From contig CM060969.1 in assembly GCA_030765045.1 (NCBI GenBank), positions 50,378,716-50,442,715 of the forward strand: DNA of 64,000 bases, written 5' to 3'. The position numbers and the translations under genes were made by a program. This document shows, in pieces, positions 1 through 9,903 of the stretch. Below the pieces are notes generated by a model that saw only the letters and a program-made list of their open reading frames with translations, made no database searches and was not told where the DNA came from. The stretch comes from Tenodera sinensis. Taxonomy: Eukaryota > Arthropoda > Insecta > Mantodea > Mantidae. Each line of letters opens with the position of its first letter. Within the stretch, counting starts at the first letter, position 1.

Positions 1-223
1 CTCCATGAGGTTTTCCGTCTTGTCTGTCATTTCGGTATATTTTGTAGCCTGGGATGCGGAATCTTGCTTTTGATGTCAGTAGTGTCTCGTTCAGTAATGC
101 TACTGTTATGTTGTGTTGATATAAGTATTGTTTGAGCTCGTTAAGGTGTCGCCGCGCTCCCCTGATGTTCCAGTATGTTATTTTATGTGTGGTTGTTTGT
201 TCATTGTCTGTTGTATGTGCCAT
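1..223 (-). CDS. LINE A ORF2, N-terminal endonuclease part, cut by window edge
   Basis: Reading the minus strand from an ATG at 223-221 gives an open frame of 74 codons that runs off the window at base 1. It begins MAHTTDNEQ and contains WNIRGA at about residues 18-23 and LLNETLLTSK near residue 43. These match the start of an APE-type endonuclease of Jockey-clade non-LTR retrotransposons, with the first Asn in WN and the catalytic Glu in NET. The endonuclease nicks chromosomal target DNA to prime reverse transcription. It lies 90 bases downstream of the end of the gag frame on the same strand, the usual ORF1-ORF2 order. No stop is seen in the visible part, so it cannot be judged intact or broken. 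Confidence 0.8.
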   Translation of the reverse strand, partial: MAHTTDNEQTTTHKITYWNIRGARRHLNELKQYLYQHNITVALLNETLLTSKARFRIPGYKIYRNDRQDGKPHG

Positions 224-312
224 GATTCTGATTAGTGTGTGGGGTGTCTCTCTCTCTTTTTTTTCTGGTTTTGTTTCTCCTTTGGCCCTTTACTTATTGC
301 TTGTAGTTGACT

Positions 313-2072
313 TTAGTGGATACATAATGCATTAGCTTTTTCAACTAGTTCATTGAAGCCTTCTATAAAACAAAGCATGTGCATTTGTCTGTCTTCCTCA
401 CTCTTCCAGGCGTTATCTCTGAAAAAGGCCGCGTATGCTTCCATTAGTGTTTCGTACCCTCTCATGTATACTCCGTTTCCTAGGAGTAGTAGTGTCATTT
501 TGGCGTTTGGCTGGAGGTTCTGCGCAGGTTGCCCGTCTTTATTTAATTTGAAGTGTAGTGGCCTGTTTGGATAATGCTTTCTTGTCAATCTCTCGTTTTG
601 TGCTTTGATGCCTTCTGGGCGCTTGGGGTTTTGTGGGTTTTCCGCCGCTTGCGCTGCTGTGCCGGTCTCTGTTTGAGTGCTCGCAGACCGCTTGTTTGTT
701 TGTGCATTTCTTTCAACGGGTGTACGGGTTTTTCTCCTATCTTGCCTGTCCACTGGGGGACAGTTTGATAGTAACCGCTTCTTTGTTGAGAAATTGCTTG
801 CGCGTTTGGTGGAGGTGCATGAACCTCTGGTCCATCATACCTGCGTTCTGTAGCAGTTGGATGGTTACCTCTTGTGATATGCGCGAAGGAGCCCCTGTTT
901 TGGGAGTAAATGCCTCGGAGATGCGGTGGGATGACACGCCCTGCTGCTAGGGGTATGGGGTATGCCAGGTTTAGGAAAACTGGGCATCCCCTCCATCTTG
1001 CCCCGTGCTCTGAAGAGTTGCAGAGCGCGCATCTCCTATGTTCACTGCGGCACTGGCTCACATGGTGGCCACCTGCACAGCGAGAGCATATTTGTGGTGC
1101 CTCACAGTTTTTGGTAAGATGGCGGAATCGTAGACATCTTCCGCATTGCGGGAAACCACTGGGGTTGCGATAGCCCTCCACTTTTATCTTGCGGTGGAAC
1201 AGTTCGGGTATTCTTTTGATGGCATCAGAGCATTCTTTGTTTGGCTATTCCACTAGAAAGATCGGTATGTAAGTTCTAGTTCTTTTTGAGAACAGCCTGG
1301 ATACTTTAATTGGCTCCAGCCCCAGCGCCTCAAGTTCTCGCTTGAGTTCTGCTGGGTCTTCACTAGGGTGTAAGCCTTTAATGACCACCTTGTAAGTTCT
1401 CTGGGCAATTGGTGTTGTGATGTGGAATGGCACCTTATTATTTTTGCAATAGCGTACAAAGTTGTTGTAATCTTGCAATGTTTGAAATTGGAAATTATGG
1501 TACCCATCTCTATACGCTCCTTGGTACGTGTTTGGCCTGTATATTTTATCAAATTCTCCCGTGAGGGAGGCTAAGCTTCTTGGGCAATAGTCTGCTACAA
1601 ACACTCTCGGGATATTGTGCCTTTCGTTTGCAAGGTATCCATTTGTGGTGTTATTATTGTTAGTGTGCTCTCCTTCAGTTGCTTGTGTGGCCGTTAACCC
1701 TCTGGATGTGCTCGCTACAGGTTCAGGGGGTACTGCAGTTTCTGTTGCATTTGTGCACGCTGCCGTTTCTGTAGGCGCGGCCGTGTCTGTGTCTGTGTTT
1801 GTTATGTTTGGGGTCATGCTCGCTACCGTTTCTGGAGGTGCGGCTGTGTCTGGTTCTGTGGTGGTTAGGCTAGTGCTCGCTACCGTTTCTTGGGGTGCGG
1901 CTGTGTCTGGTTCTTTGGAGTTTAGGCTAGTGCTCGCTACCGTTTCTTGAGGTGCGGCGTCGTTTTCTTCCGTACCTGGTGTCTGCTCAGGCGGTGGTGT
2001 CTTCTCTTATTTGTTTTTTGTCTTTGCACGAGAGGGTGAGCGGTACGTGCCGCCTCGAGTCTGTCCAACCAT
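313..2072 (-). pseudogene. LINE A gag (ORF1), Jockey clade, broken
   Basis: This is a nucleic-acid-binding ORF1 protein of a Jockey-type LINE. The best start is ATG at 2072-2070 (MVGQTRGG...). That frame meets a TAA near 2006, continues in frame through an Ala/Pro/Thr-rich repeat region to 1248, then meets TAG at 1247-1245. The region before the TAG (YKVVIKGLHPSED ... PIFLVE) fits the PRE_C2HC domain. Downstream are CCHC-type knuckles, CGRCLRFRHLTKNC and CSRCAGGHHVSQC, plus a third Cys/His cluster. Between 753 and 585 the frame shifts into one giving a hydrophobic C-terminus (MTLLLLGNGVYMRGYETLMEA) that ends at 313. Two stops and one frameshift make it non-functional as read. The family is clear, the exact start less so. 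Confidence 0.82.
1818..1947 (-). repeat. 57-bp in-frame tandem repeats in LINE A gag
   Basis: The 16-mer gctcgctaccgtttct recurs at 1818, 1875 and 1932, a period of 57 bases or 19 codons. On the minus strand it encodes repeats around EPDTAAPxETVAS. Degenerate relatives extend to about 1705, with the same AAP/PETVAS wording in the protein. It is a low-complexity disordered segment of the gag N-terminus. Confidence 0.85.
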
Positions 2073-2830
2073 TTTTTTTGTTTTGTTTTCCTTGTTCTTT
2101 AGCTCTTTTTTGTGTGTATGTGTGTGTTTTTTTTAAGTTTGTGAGATTTTACTTTTACTGGTCTGTCTGTGATGATGTGAAGTTAGAATGTGCGTCAGAG
2201 TGTGTTTATATAAGGGGGAAGTGTTATTATTATAGAAGGCCTAACAGGGGGACCTAGCCGGGGGTTTAGAACTAGCTACAACAGAGGAAAGATAGTGATA
2301 GTCGTAGAAGAAAAGAGGCAGATAGCGAGCGCTCGGAGGCGCAGCTGGCAGTGGGCCGAACCCGTTAAGGCGCCTTGAAACCAGTCTATAAGACTGTTGG
2401 CTTTGACCGTGCCAGCCTACTCGTCTAAGCTGCAGTTATGCTTATTTTTTTTTTTCCTTTCTTCTCTTTTTTTTCCTTTTCTTCTCTTTTTTCTTTTCTT
2501 TTCTTTTAATATATATTAATTTATTTAGAAATTTTATTGTATTTTGATTGTTTGAAATGATTTGTTATTGTTTTAGAGCATTTATTTCTTAGAGTGATTA
2601 TGTGTGAAATGTTATAATTTGTGTTTTTGTTCTTATTTTCTTGTGTTTTGTTTTATGATATATAATTTAATTTATCTATCTTTATAATTTGTTATATATT
2701 ATATTATTTTGTAATTTTAATTTTATTTTAATTTTATTTTCAATTTTATTTTAAAATTTTTCTGTAAAGTATGTTGTATGTATAAATGTGTAGAATAAAT
2801 AAATTTTAAAGATCTGGCATATTAGCCCTG
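2073..2830 (-). other. Probable LINE A 5' leader, then T-rich low-complexity DNA
   Basis: Bases 2073-2430 lie just upstream of the gag start and are moderately GC-rich with no coding frame, as expected of a LINE 5' UTR. From about 2440 to 2830 the plus strand is almost pure T/A with long T runs (tttttttttt, tttcttttc). I see no gene there. The exact 5' end of the element is not visible. Confidence 0.4.
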
Positions 2831-3410
2831 GTGTAAGTAATTAGGTGCCAGGGTTATTATACAGATTTTTATTTTATTTTTTAGTTATGCTTACCGTAAA
2901 ACTGCCGTGGTTCCAGCGCGCGCTGTCTTGTGAGCAGGTCCCGACTTGTCGCTCGCTGGGCGGTAGGCTCCTCGCGGCGGCTGGTCTCGGAGAGAGCTGG
3001 CTGGCGACTAGCTGGCTGGCGTGCGGCTGCTGGCTGGAGAGCAGTTGTTGCCTCTACGACGACTGGCTCGTAACTCTTCCCGCTTATTCGTGACTAGACT
3101 AGACTACCAGTTGGCAGGCTGAGAACAGCCCGAGGTGTGTCATTCGTGTACCTGCCCTTTTAGGGCTTAACCACTGTATGACGGGATTAGGATGTTATAG
3201 GATGGCTGGTGAAGAATGAGGATTTAGGGTTGTTAAGAGGTAGCATATATATATGCTCCTCGTCGGTTGTTGATTTCAGCATGCAACTACCGTTGGGCAC
3301 TGCTGATGGGTGGTCCAAATATGGATATTTGGCGAAATATTTTGGACTTCCAAACTACTCTTGCAAGGACTGTAAGGAGTTCAGCTTACGCTGTTGATGG
3401 AGTAACTCCT
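2831..3410. other. GC-rich island of unknown nature and LINE B 3' flank
   Basis: Bases 2890-3120 are sharply more GC-rich than the AT-rich DNA on the left, with repeated ctggct motifs. On the minus strand the island is followed by TTTTACG|GTAAGC, which resembles a 5' splice site. It could be a LINE leader or an exon or promoter. I found no convincing protein. Bases 3140-3410 are probably the 3' UTR of LINE B. Confidence 0.3.
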
Positions 3411-3413
3411 GTG

Positions 3414-6091
3414 TTACCGGGGGTGCCCGCAAGCCATGCGGGGAACCCGGTATCGCACAAGCGTGCATTCTCTGGGGATATAGTTCCCAAGAGACCTAAC
3501 CAGGGCGCTCCGATGTTGTGGAAACTGGTCGTAGAATTTAGTTGCCCGGCGCCTAATTTCGTCCTCCACGTACGGGAGGGACGAGGCTTCGTGCAGTAGT
3601 CTCGTAGGGAATCTGCGGTATACAGAATAGATTACACGAAGACCTCTATTCTGAATACGCTGCAGACGCAGGAGGTGGGTATCTGCACCATGCACCAGAT
3701 TTCGCAGGCATACAGGAGGATAGGGATAATGAGAGCCCGAAAGAGGCGTAACTTTAAGGGAATAGGCATCCCCGACCGCAGCATAGGGTACAGTGAGGCA
3801 ATTGCCCCGCTGGTCCGCGCTGATAGGTCGTTAATGTGTCCCCGAAAAGTTAGGCCCTTGTCGAGCTTTACTCCCAGGTAGGTAAGGGAATCTACCCACT
3901 CAATCCTTCGGCAAATGTATGTGAATGTGGGGAAGTTGGCGGGAAAGCGGCGTTTGGTGAAAAGTATGGCGCGGCTTTTCTCCGGGTTGATGGACAATCG
4001 CCAACGCCTACACCACTCTTGGATGAGGCGGAGTTGTCGCTGTATGGGGAGAAAGGTTCTGCGAGGGTGTTTGTTTGTACAGTATAGCAGCACGTCGTCA
4101 GCGTACTGGGCTATGTTAACGTGCTGCTCGGATGGAATGTTGGCCACATAAACGCTGAACAGCGTAGGGGACAATACAGAACCTTCAGGGACTCCGCCTC
4201 TGATTGGCCTTCGTGTGGATTTGGTTCCCGCAACTGCGACCACAAAGGATCTATGTTTTAGGAATGAGTGTAGCAGATGTTTAGGCGTGTGGGTAGCTCC
4301 AGTTGGATGAGTTTGTGAAGGAGACCGGCATGCCAGGTCATAGGGAAGGCCTTCTCAACATCTAGAGAAACCGCGGCGGTATAGGCTTTGTCCTGGAAAC
4401 CCAGGACGGCTGCCTACACCACACGCAGCAACTGCTGAGATGTTGAGTGGCCAGGCCGGAACCCAAACTGATGGGGAGGGATGGCTTGAATGTCCCCTAA
4501 GATGGGAGACAAGCGGACTAGGATAATCCTCTCGAGTACTTTCGAGAGTACAGACAGGAGACTTATGGATCGGTAGTTGGCAGGATGAACCGGGTCTTTC
4601 CCTGGCTTCAATATGCAGATCACCCGGGCCTCCCTCCACTCGCGTGGAAAGTGACTAAAGGCGAGGCACATATTGAAGACCTTAGTAAGAAAGAGCACGG
4701 CCTTGAAAGGAAGGTGGCGGAGCATGGCAGGGGTTAACCCGTCAGGCCCCGCAGCCTTTTTGCGGTCGAGGCGTCGGAGTACGCCCTGGAGTTCGCTTGG
4801 TTTGATGATAGGAAGCCGATCCGCCTATCGACGTACCTCCTGGCGGACATGGTCGGAGAAGTCTAGGTCCTGCGGATCATCTCTAGGACGCATAGTCCTC
4901 TCCAGGTAATCAGCAAACACATTTGCTTTGGCTTGGGGTTCATAGGCCAGGCCTCGGGTGCCTTGGATGGGTGAGGTGCGTGACCCTCCTCGGTTCCTGA
5001 GTCGCTTGGCGATCTTCCACACGTCGCCATCTTCCGGGTTCAAACGAGTCATCCTGTCCTCCCACGCGCGCACTCGGTGCTCGACGGAGACAAACCTCGT
5101 GGCGTAAACGCCTTAGAACCGCTAGATGATGGGGCGTGCGGTGCCTCTGGTAGCGCCTGCGAGCCGCCCAAGAACGGCGGATGAGCAAAAGAAGCTCTAA
5201 AGGCAGGACATCAGGATAAAGAGGAGCTGGGGTGTGGATGGTGAGGTTGTGGGCCGTTCGCTTCACGACAGAGGTGAAGGAAGAGACCGCAAACTCTAGG
5301 GTTGGGATGTCTGTGATGTTGGGGTTGGCGGGGATGGAGCCATTCAGGCAACTTCTGACGCAGTCCCAGTCTACGTTCCGATGTTGGATCGGGACCTCAT
5401 GACTGGGAACCTGGGTGTTAATGATGGCCAACACGGGATTATGATCTGAATGAAGTTCGTTGACCGATGTGAGTGATAGATGGTATGGAAAATGCTTGAT
5501 GATTGCGAAGTCTATGACGGATGGCCGCCCTAGACCTCGCGGGTAATGGGTAGGTTGCCAGGGACCCTCTACTCTAAGTTGAGGGTCCGCGTCTACCATT
5601 CTGATGATGTCGTTGCCTCTAGCGTCTGCTCGGGGGCCGCTATGCCAGCGCTGATGCTTAGCATTTAAGTCCCCGGCAATAATGGCATGAGGATGTAGGG
5701 CAAGAATGGAGAGGTAGTCGTTTGGAACGAACTGCCTCTGGGGTGGGTGATAAGCAGACACCATCAGGACTTCAGTACTTCCGAGGTGGACACAAGTGGC
5801 CGTGGCCTCTAGGATTTGAAGTTGAGGGAGCTGGATGGGTTTGTGGACCACACTGTTCTTCACGAAGGTGGCTGTGCCGCCCCCACGGTGGCCGACGCGG
5901 TCCGATCTGAGACAGTGATAGCCCTGGAGTCGGGATGTGACGCTCTGATGGAGATGTGTTTCTGAAACCAGAATGAGGTCTAGGGCATGCGCTCCAGCAA
6001 AATGGTGGAGCTCATTCTCCTGACCGGCCAGGCCACACGCGTTCCAAAACGCGAACCTAAACGAGGTACGAGACCTAGTCTGATCCGCCAT
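3414..6091 (-). pseudogene. LINE B ORF2 (endonuclease-reverse transcriptase), Jockey clade
   Basis: The ORF2 polyprotein starts at ATG 6091. The endonuclease spans roughly 6060-5400 and shows FWNACG, SETHL, GDLNAKH and HSDHNPV. The reverse transcriptase follows: KKAAGPDGLTP, NYRSISLLSVLSKVLE, FGFRPGHST, LDVEKAF, then GGVPEGSVLSP and AQYADDVLLYC, which holds the catalytic Asp pair. The C-terminus (RIQNRGLRVIYSVYRRFP ... IRRRATKFYDQFP) is typical of Jockey. The frame is broken by a shift between about 5110 and 5070, stops near 4825 and 4414, and a shift near 3690. Its start overlaps the end of gag B by 17 bases in another frame. Decayed copy, presumably inactive. Confidence 0.9.
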
Positions 6092-7836
6092 TCTGGGTCG
6101 TGCGGATGACGGTGGTCAGGAAAGCGAGCGCCTCCATGGCTATGGCCATTTTGCTGGTTTGGTCGCTGGCAGAGAGGAAACTTACCAACAGTTCGGCGAT
6201 CCTCTGGCCATGGTTTTGCAACAATTGTTGCAACCACGCCAGTACGTCCTGGAACTGAGGTGTGGGAGGGGTAGAGGTTTGTTGTGGAGGTGGTTGGACA
6301 GGAGGGCTCGGTAGCACCGGGTCCACTTCGACCGCGACCTACCTCTGCTGGCGGGCGCGCGTGGGAACCCCACGCTCGCCGCGAGCTTCGGAGACGGTAG
6401 CAGGCCTCCGAGGACGTCGGAGTTTTCCCGACCTAGGAGGAAGGGGAGCTGGTTGTGTAACTGGAGCTTGTGTTTGTGCACTGGGGTGTGTGTCGGTGTT
6501 GTTAACGCGCGACGCTACAGTCTTACCCGCAGCTCTGCTGGTCACTGCCGCGTACGCTGAACCCTGGGTCGGTCCTGCCGGGGCAGGGCCTACCCGGGGG
6601 CTGTCCGCCGCAGAAGGTTGGACCACCTGTGGTGGGTTCTTAGTTGCTAAGATGGCCTTCCTTGTTGGACAGCCTCCGTAGCAAGCTACGTGTGCGCCGG
6701 TACAGTTGGCGCACTTGGGCACATCCTCCCGAGATTTCGGGCAGATCTTTTGAGTGTTCGCCACCGCACCTCAGGCAGCGAAGTTTCCTGTGGCAAAAAT
6801 GGCCGGAGTGATTAAACCCCAGGCAACGATGGCACTGGGGAGGACCGCTAGAACCCTTGGATGGTTCAATATGTACCCGGAGGTAACAAAGGCCTGTGGT
6901 GGCATCAATTTTCTTACCCTCCGGGTCGAGGGCTCTCTCCACCACTACGAGGAATAGTGGGAGGTGTGTTCTGGGTCCTTGCCCATTTGGTGCGGCTCTG
7001 GTCAGCTGTTTGACCAGTCTTGGGCTGACGCCCTGACGTTTGAGGTCCGCGACAATCTCGTCGATGGGTGTGTCCACCGGGAGACCGCGGATAACTCTGT
7101 GGACGTCGCGGTTTCTCTCCAACCCGAAGGTGAAGTGGGGGATACCCTTGTCCTTAAGGTGGTGGAGGAGGATGTTGTAATCTTCGGCCGATTTGGCCTG
7201 GAAGATAAAGCGGCTCTTGCTCCGCCGCACCGTGCACTCCCTCGACAGGGTAGGCATTACCAGCTTAAGAAAGCCGATAGACCCTGTGAAGTCGTCCACG
7301 ATGATCGGTGGAACGTGTCGCTTTTCAGGGAGAGGTGTTTGAGGTTGGTTGAGGTTACGGAGACCTTCTTGTGCCAGTTTGGCTAACTCGGCCAGCCGCC
7401 TCTTGGTTTTACGTGAGACCACCTCACGAAAGCCGTCTACACCCTGTTGAGGAGTTTCTTCCTCACCAGAGGAGAGACCAGATGAAGATGATTCGTCGTA
7501 AATCGCGATGGAAGATCTGCATGAGTAGATACTCCCACAGTCCTCGAAGTCAAACTCCGGATTTTGGCCTACCCGTGGAACTTGTTCACGTGGGAGGCCC
7601 TGGCTGGTGGTAGGTTCGGAAGCCTCGACTCTACGGCACTTGCCTCTTCCGCTTTCGCGTTGAGTTGCAGGTCGCTTCTTAGTCTCGGCGGAGGTCTTTT
7701 TGACAGCACCAGTGGAGGTGCTGGCAACGGGAGTTGCAGGCTGGCTGGCAGGCCCCTTTCGGGACTTGCCGGGGGAAGAAGGAAGGCTGGCAGGCCCCTT
7801 TCGGGACTTGCCGGGGGAAGAAGGAAGAGAAGACAT
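6075..7836 (-). pseudogene. LINE B gag (ORF1) with PRE_C2HC and zinc knuckles
   Basis: An open frame of 398 codons from ATG 7836 has an N-terminal Ser/Pro/Lys-rich segment, a central region (VHRVIRGLPVDTPIDEIV ... HLPLFLVVVE) matching PRE_C2HC, and CCHC knuckles (CHRCLGFNHSGHFCHRKLRC). It goes out of frame at the four-T run 6748-6751; the other frame continues with CPKSREDVPKCANCTGAHVACYGGCP, so an extra base in that run explains the break. A single in-frame TAG at 6341-6339 follows, after which the frame continues to TAG at 6075 (AIAMEALAFLTTVIRTTQNG). Gag C-termini of this kind package the LINE RNA. Only two lesions in about 1.76 kb suggest a younger copy than A. Confidence 0.88.
7744..7827 (-). 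repeat. 42-bp tandem duplication in LINE B gag
   Basis: Two identical 42-base units (7744-7785 and 7786-7827) encode SLPSSPGKSRKGPA twice at the gag N-terminus, just after MS. A third, diverged unit (QPATP...) follows. The units are in frame and without mismatches. Confidence 0.92.
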
Positions 7837-8184
7837 ATTAGGGAGTGCAGGGATAGGTACAATACTTCATCCTGAGGTGCAGTATTACACAGACACACCT
7901 CGCGTGGTCTCACCTGCAGGTAGCAGGGGCTTAGCAGCGTGCCGAACAGAGGACCGGACACCTTTTTCAAGATGCGCCTTATCTACCCGAGGGTAGATGG
8001 CTAAGCCTTGTTCGGCAACCCGCTACCTGAAATGTAGTCTTCCTCGTTGCACCAGCTCGCACCCCTCCGAGCGCAGGTCGGTGTTTCAGAAGAAGCAGGA
8101 AGGAAATCAGAAGCAATGCGGCACGCTACAACTTGCTTGCCAAGTTTCTTGTAACGTGCACGCGATATATGCTTCGCCTGGCTG
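7837..8184 (-). other. Junction between LINE B leader and LINE C
   Basis: On the minus strand this lies between the end of gag C and the start of gag B. It contains no long frame. The part nearest 7836 is probably the LINE B 5' UTR. LINE C has no ORF2 after its gag, so LINE B either replaced or interrupted it near here. I cannot place the junction exactly. Confidence 0.4.
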
Positions 8185-9285
8185 TTAATCGACTATTGCT
8201 CCACCACGGTCGCCGCAGTCGCTCTCCTGTAGCCCCCTGGCGGGAAGTCCTAGCAGTCGAAGAAACAAGCATCCAATTCCAAGCAAACGAGACGCAGGTC
8301 GTAGAGCGAATGCCCTTATTCGTGGTGCTGTGTTGGTCCTATTTATACAGCCAGTCTGTGATGACGGGCCAGCGCTGATTGGCTGCGCTGTTGCTGTTGC
8401 CTGGTTGGCTGTAACAGCTGTTGCCTGGTTGGCTGTAACAGCTGTTGCCTGGTTGGCTGTAGCAGCTGTTGCCTGATTGGCTGGTGCACTCAGAGGTGCA
8501 TCCCGAGTTGGGGCTGTTGGTGGGAGAAGTTGGGCAACACTTTCGTTACCAGCCTCCACCATGGCTGTTTCTGGCTCTGCACTTACAGTCACATGCTTCC
8601 TCCTCTTTTTAGGAGGACGTTTGTCCTTTGGGGCAACACTGGGGGGTGGCACTGGATGTTCTGTGCCAGCCTTTGGGGTGACGCTTGGGACTGGCGTTGT
8701 CTTTTGACTGACAACCTGGTTTTGTGGGGTTGCTTCTGCAATCTCGGCCTGTACTAGAACACTTTCGTGCTCCGACATTGCCTGTGCAAAAGACACCCCC
8801 TGTCGAATCTCTGGTAATTTGCCCTGTCTTCCTTGCATAATTGCAAGTCGCTTCGGGCAACCGCGATAGATGCCTATGTGGCACCCGTCGCAGTTGGCAC
8901 ACTTTTTATTGTCTACTGGTGTCGGGCAATCCTTCACCAGGTGTTCTCCTGCACAGCGAAGGCACTTGAGTTGCCTCTCACAAGCATGGCTCGAGTGGTG
9001 AAAGCCCAAGCAATTGTAGCATTGGGCTGGCCCCTCCCTGTTGTGGTAGGGCTTAATGGTGACCTTCGTGTTGTACAGGTGGGTCACCTGATCGATCTTT
9101 GGGGTTCCCTCCCCCTGTTTATCAACTACCACTAAAAATAGTGGCAGGGGTACCTTGGTGGGTTTCCCCTCCTTTTCCTTTGTGGTTGTTAGTTGCACCA
9201 CGGACCTCGGTTTGATTCCGTGTTCGTCCTGTAGGCCGTCACGGATATCCTGGGGGTCTGTCTCAGAATCAAGACCCCTGACCAC
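8185..9285 (-). pseudogene. LINE C gag (ORF1), 5'-truncated, no ORF2
   Basis: An open frame of 366 codons starts inside the PRE_C2HC-like region (VRGLDSETDPQDI ... PLPLFLVVVD). It is followed by CYNCLGFHHSSHACERQLKC, a second knuckle CLRCAGEHLVKDC and a third Cys/His cluster CANCDGCHIGIYRGC. A Pro/Thr/Ala-rich tail includes ANQATAVT repeats. The N-terminal half of gag is missing: sequence past 9290 no longer fits the family. The expected ORF2 is absent downstream. It belongs to the same broad family as gag A and B but is a distinct lineage. Read as a truncated remnant that happens to keep its frame. Confidence 0.82.
8401..8487 (-). repeat. 24-bp tandem repeats in LINE C gag
   Basis: The unit starting ctggttggctgtaacagctg repeats with a 24-base period at 8401, 8425 and 8449, with a partial unit at 8473 and a degenerate one just before. 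On the minus strand it encodes eight-residue repeats of the type ANQATAVT. Confidence 0.92.
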
Positions 9286-9289
9286 TCAG

Positions 9290-9600
9290 AGTCCTTCGAC
9301 GTAATTAGAGGGCCACGTCCGTCAACCCTCTGAACAGTCCACGCACAATCTTAAAAGGTAAGAGCCTAAAAACCTTAATAATGTCTATGTCTTGTAAACG
9401 CTTAGGCCTCATCAAGGCCTAAGGAATATTTAAGGTCTCTTCCAGACCCATGTCAGTCGTACTTGTATTCCATACTCAGTATAATAAATAGTTAATCGCA
9501 GCCAAGTATTTGTCTCTACCTATTCCCCCAGAGCTATGCTCCCTAGTCGCAACTTGCGTTCGCGACAGTATTGTTTTGGTTTCTGTTTCTAGTTTTTGTT
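9290..9600. other. Unassigned stretch between LINE C and LINE D
   Basis: No convincing coding region or repeat boundary. There is a stop-rich frame on both strands. It may be the 3' end of LINE D or older host sequence. Confidence 0.3.
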
Positions 9601-9686
9601 ATTTTTTTTCTTTATATACATATATACACTTTATTTACACATATGCACTCCCGCATTCACTCTGGCATATCGTGAGATATGCCCTC

Positions 9687-9723
9687 ACGCACGCACGCAC
9701 ACACACATACACACACACGCATA
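9687..9723. repeat. CA-rich microsatellite in LINE D 3' region
   Basis: An imperfect run of cacgcacgcacacacacata type. It lies downstream (minus strand) of the LINE D coding end, in the 3' UTR or tail. Confidence 0.8.
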
Positions 9724-9903
9724 TTAAAACACTATTTACAGACGCTATTTACAATCGCTTTATATACATTTCCGCGGTTTTCTTGGGCGGGCAGGTTGCA
9801 GCTCCTGACTGGTTCCTTGGGGTGCAGGCCTCTGGGGTAGCTTGTGTGCGGCCTGGGGCCCCTGTTTGCATGGACGCACATCAGTCGGTGAGCCAAGCGA
9901 CGT

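Noticed and set aside
132..1181. Several plus-strand open frames opposite gag A
   Set aside because: Shadows of the minus-strand gag and ORF2; composition follows the antisense of zinc-knuckle codons.
8401..8487. Possible CRISPR array because of regular short repeats
   Set aside because: The 24-bp units are contiguous without spacers, are in frame within gag, and the genome is eukaryotic.
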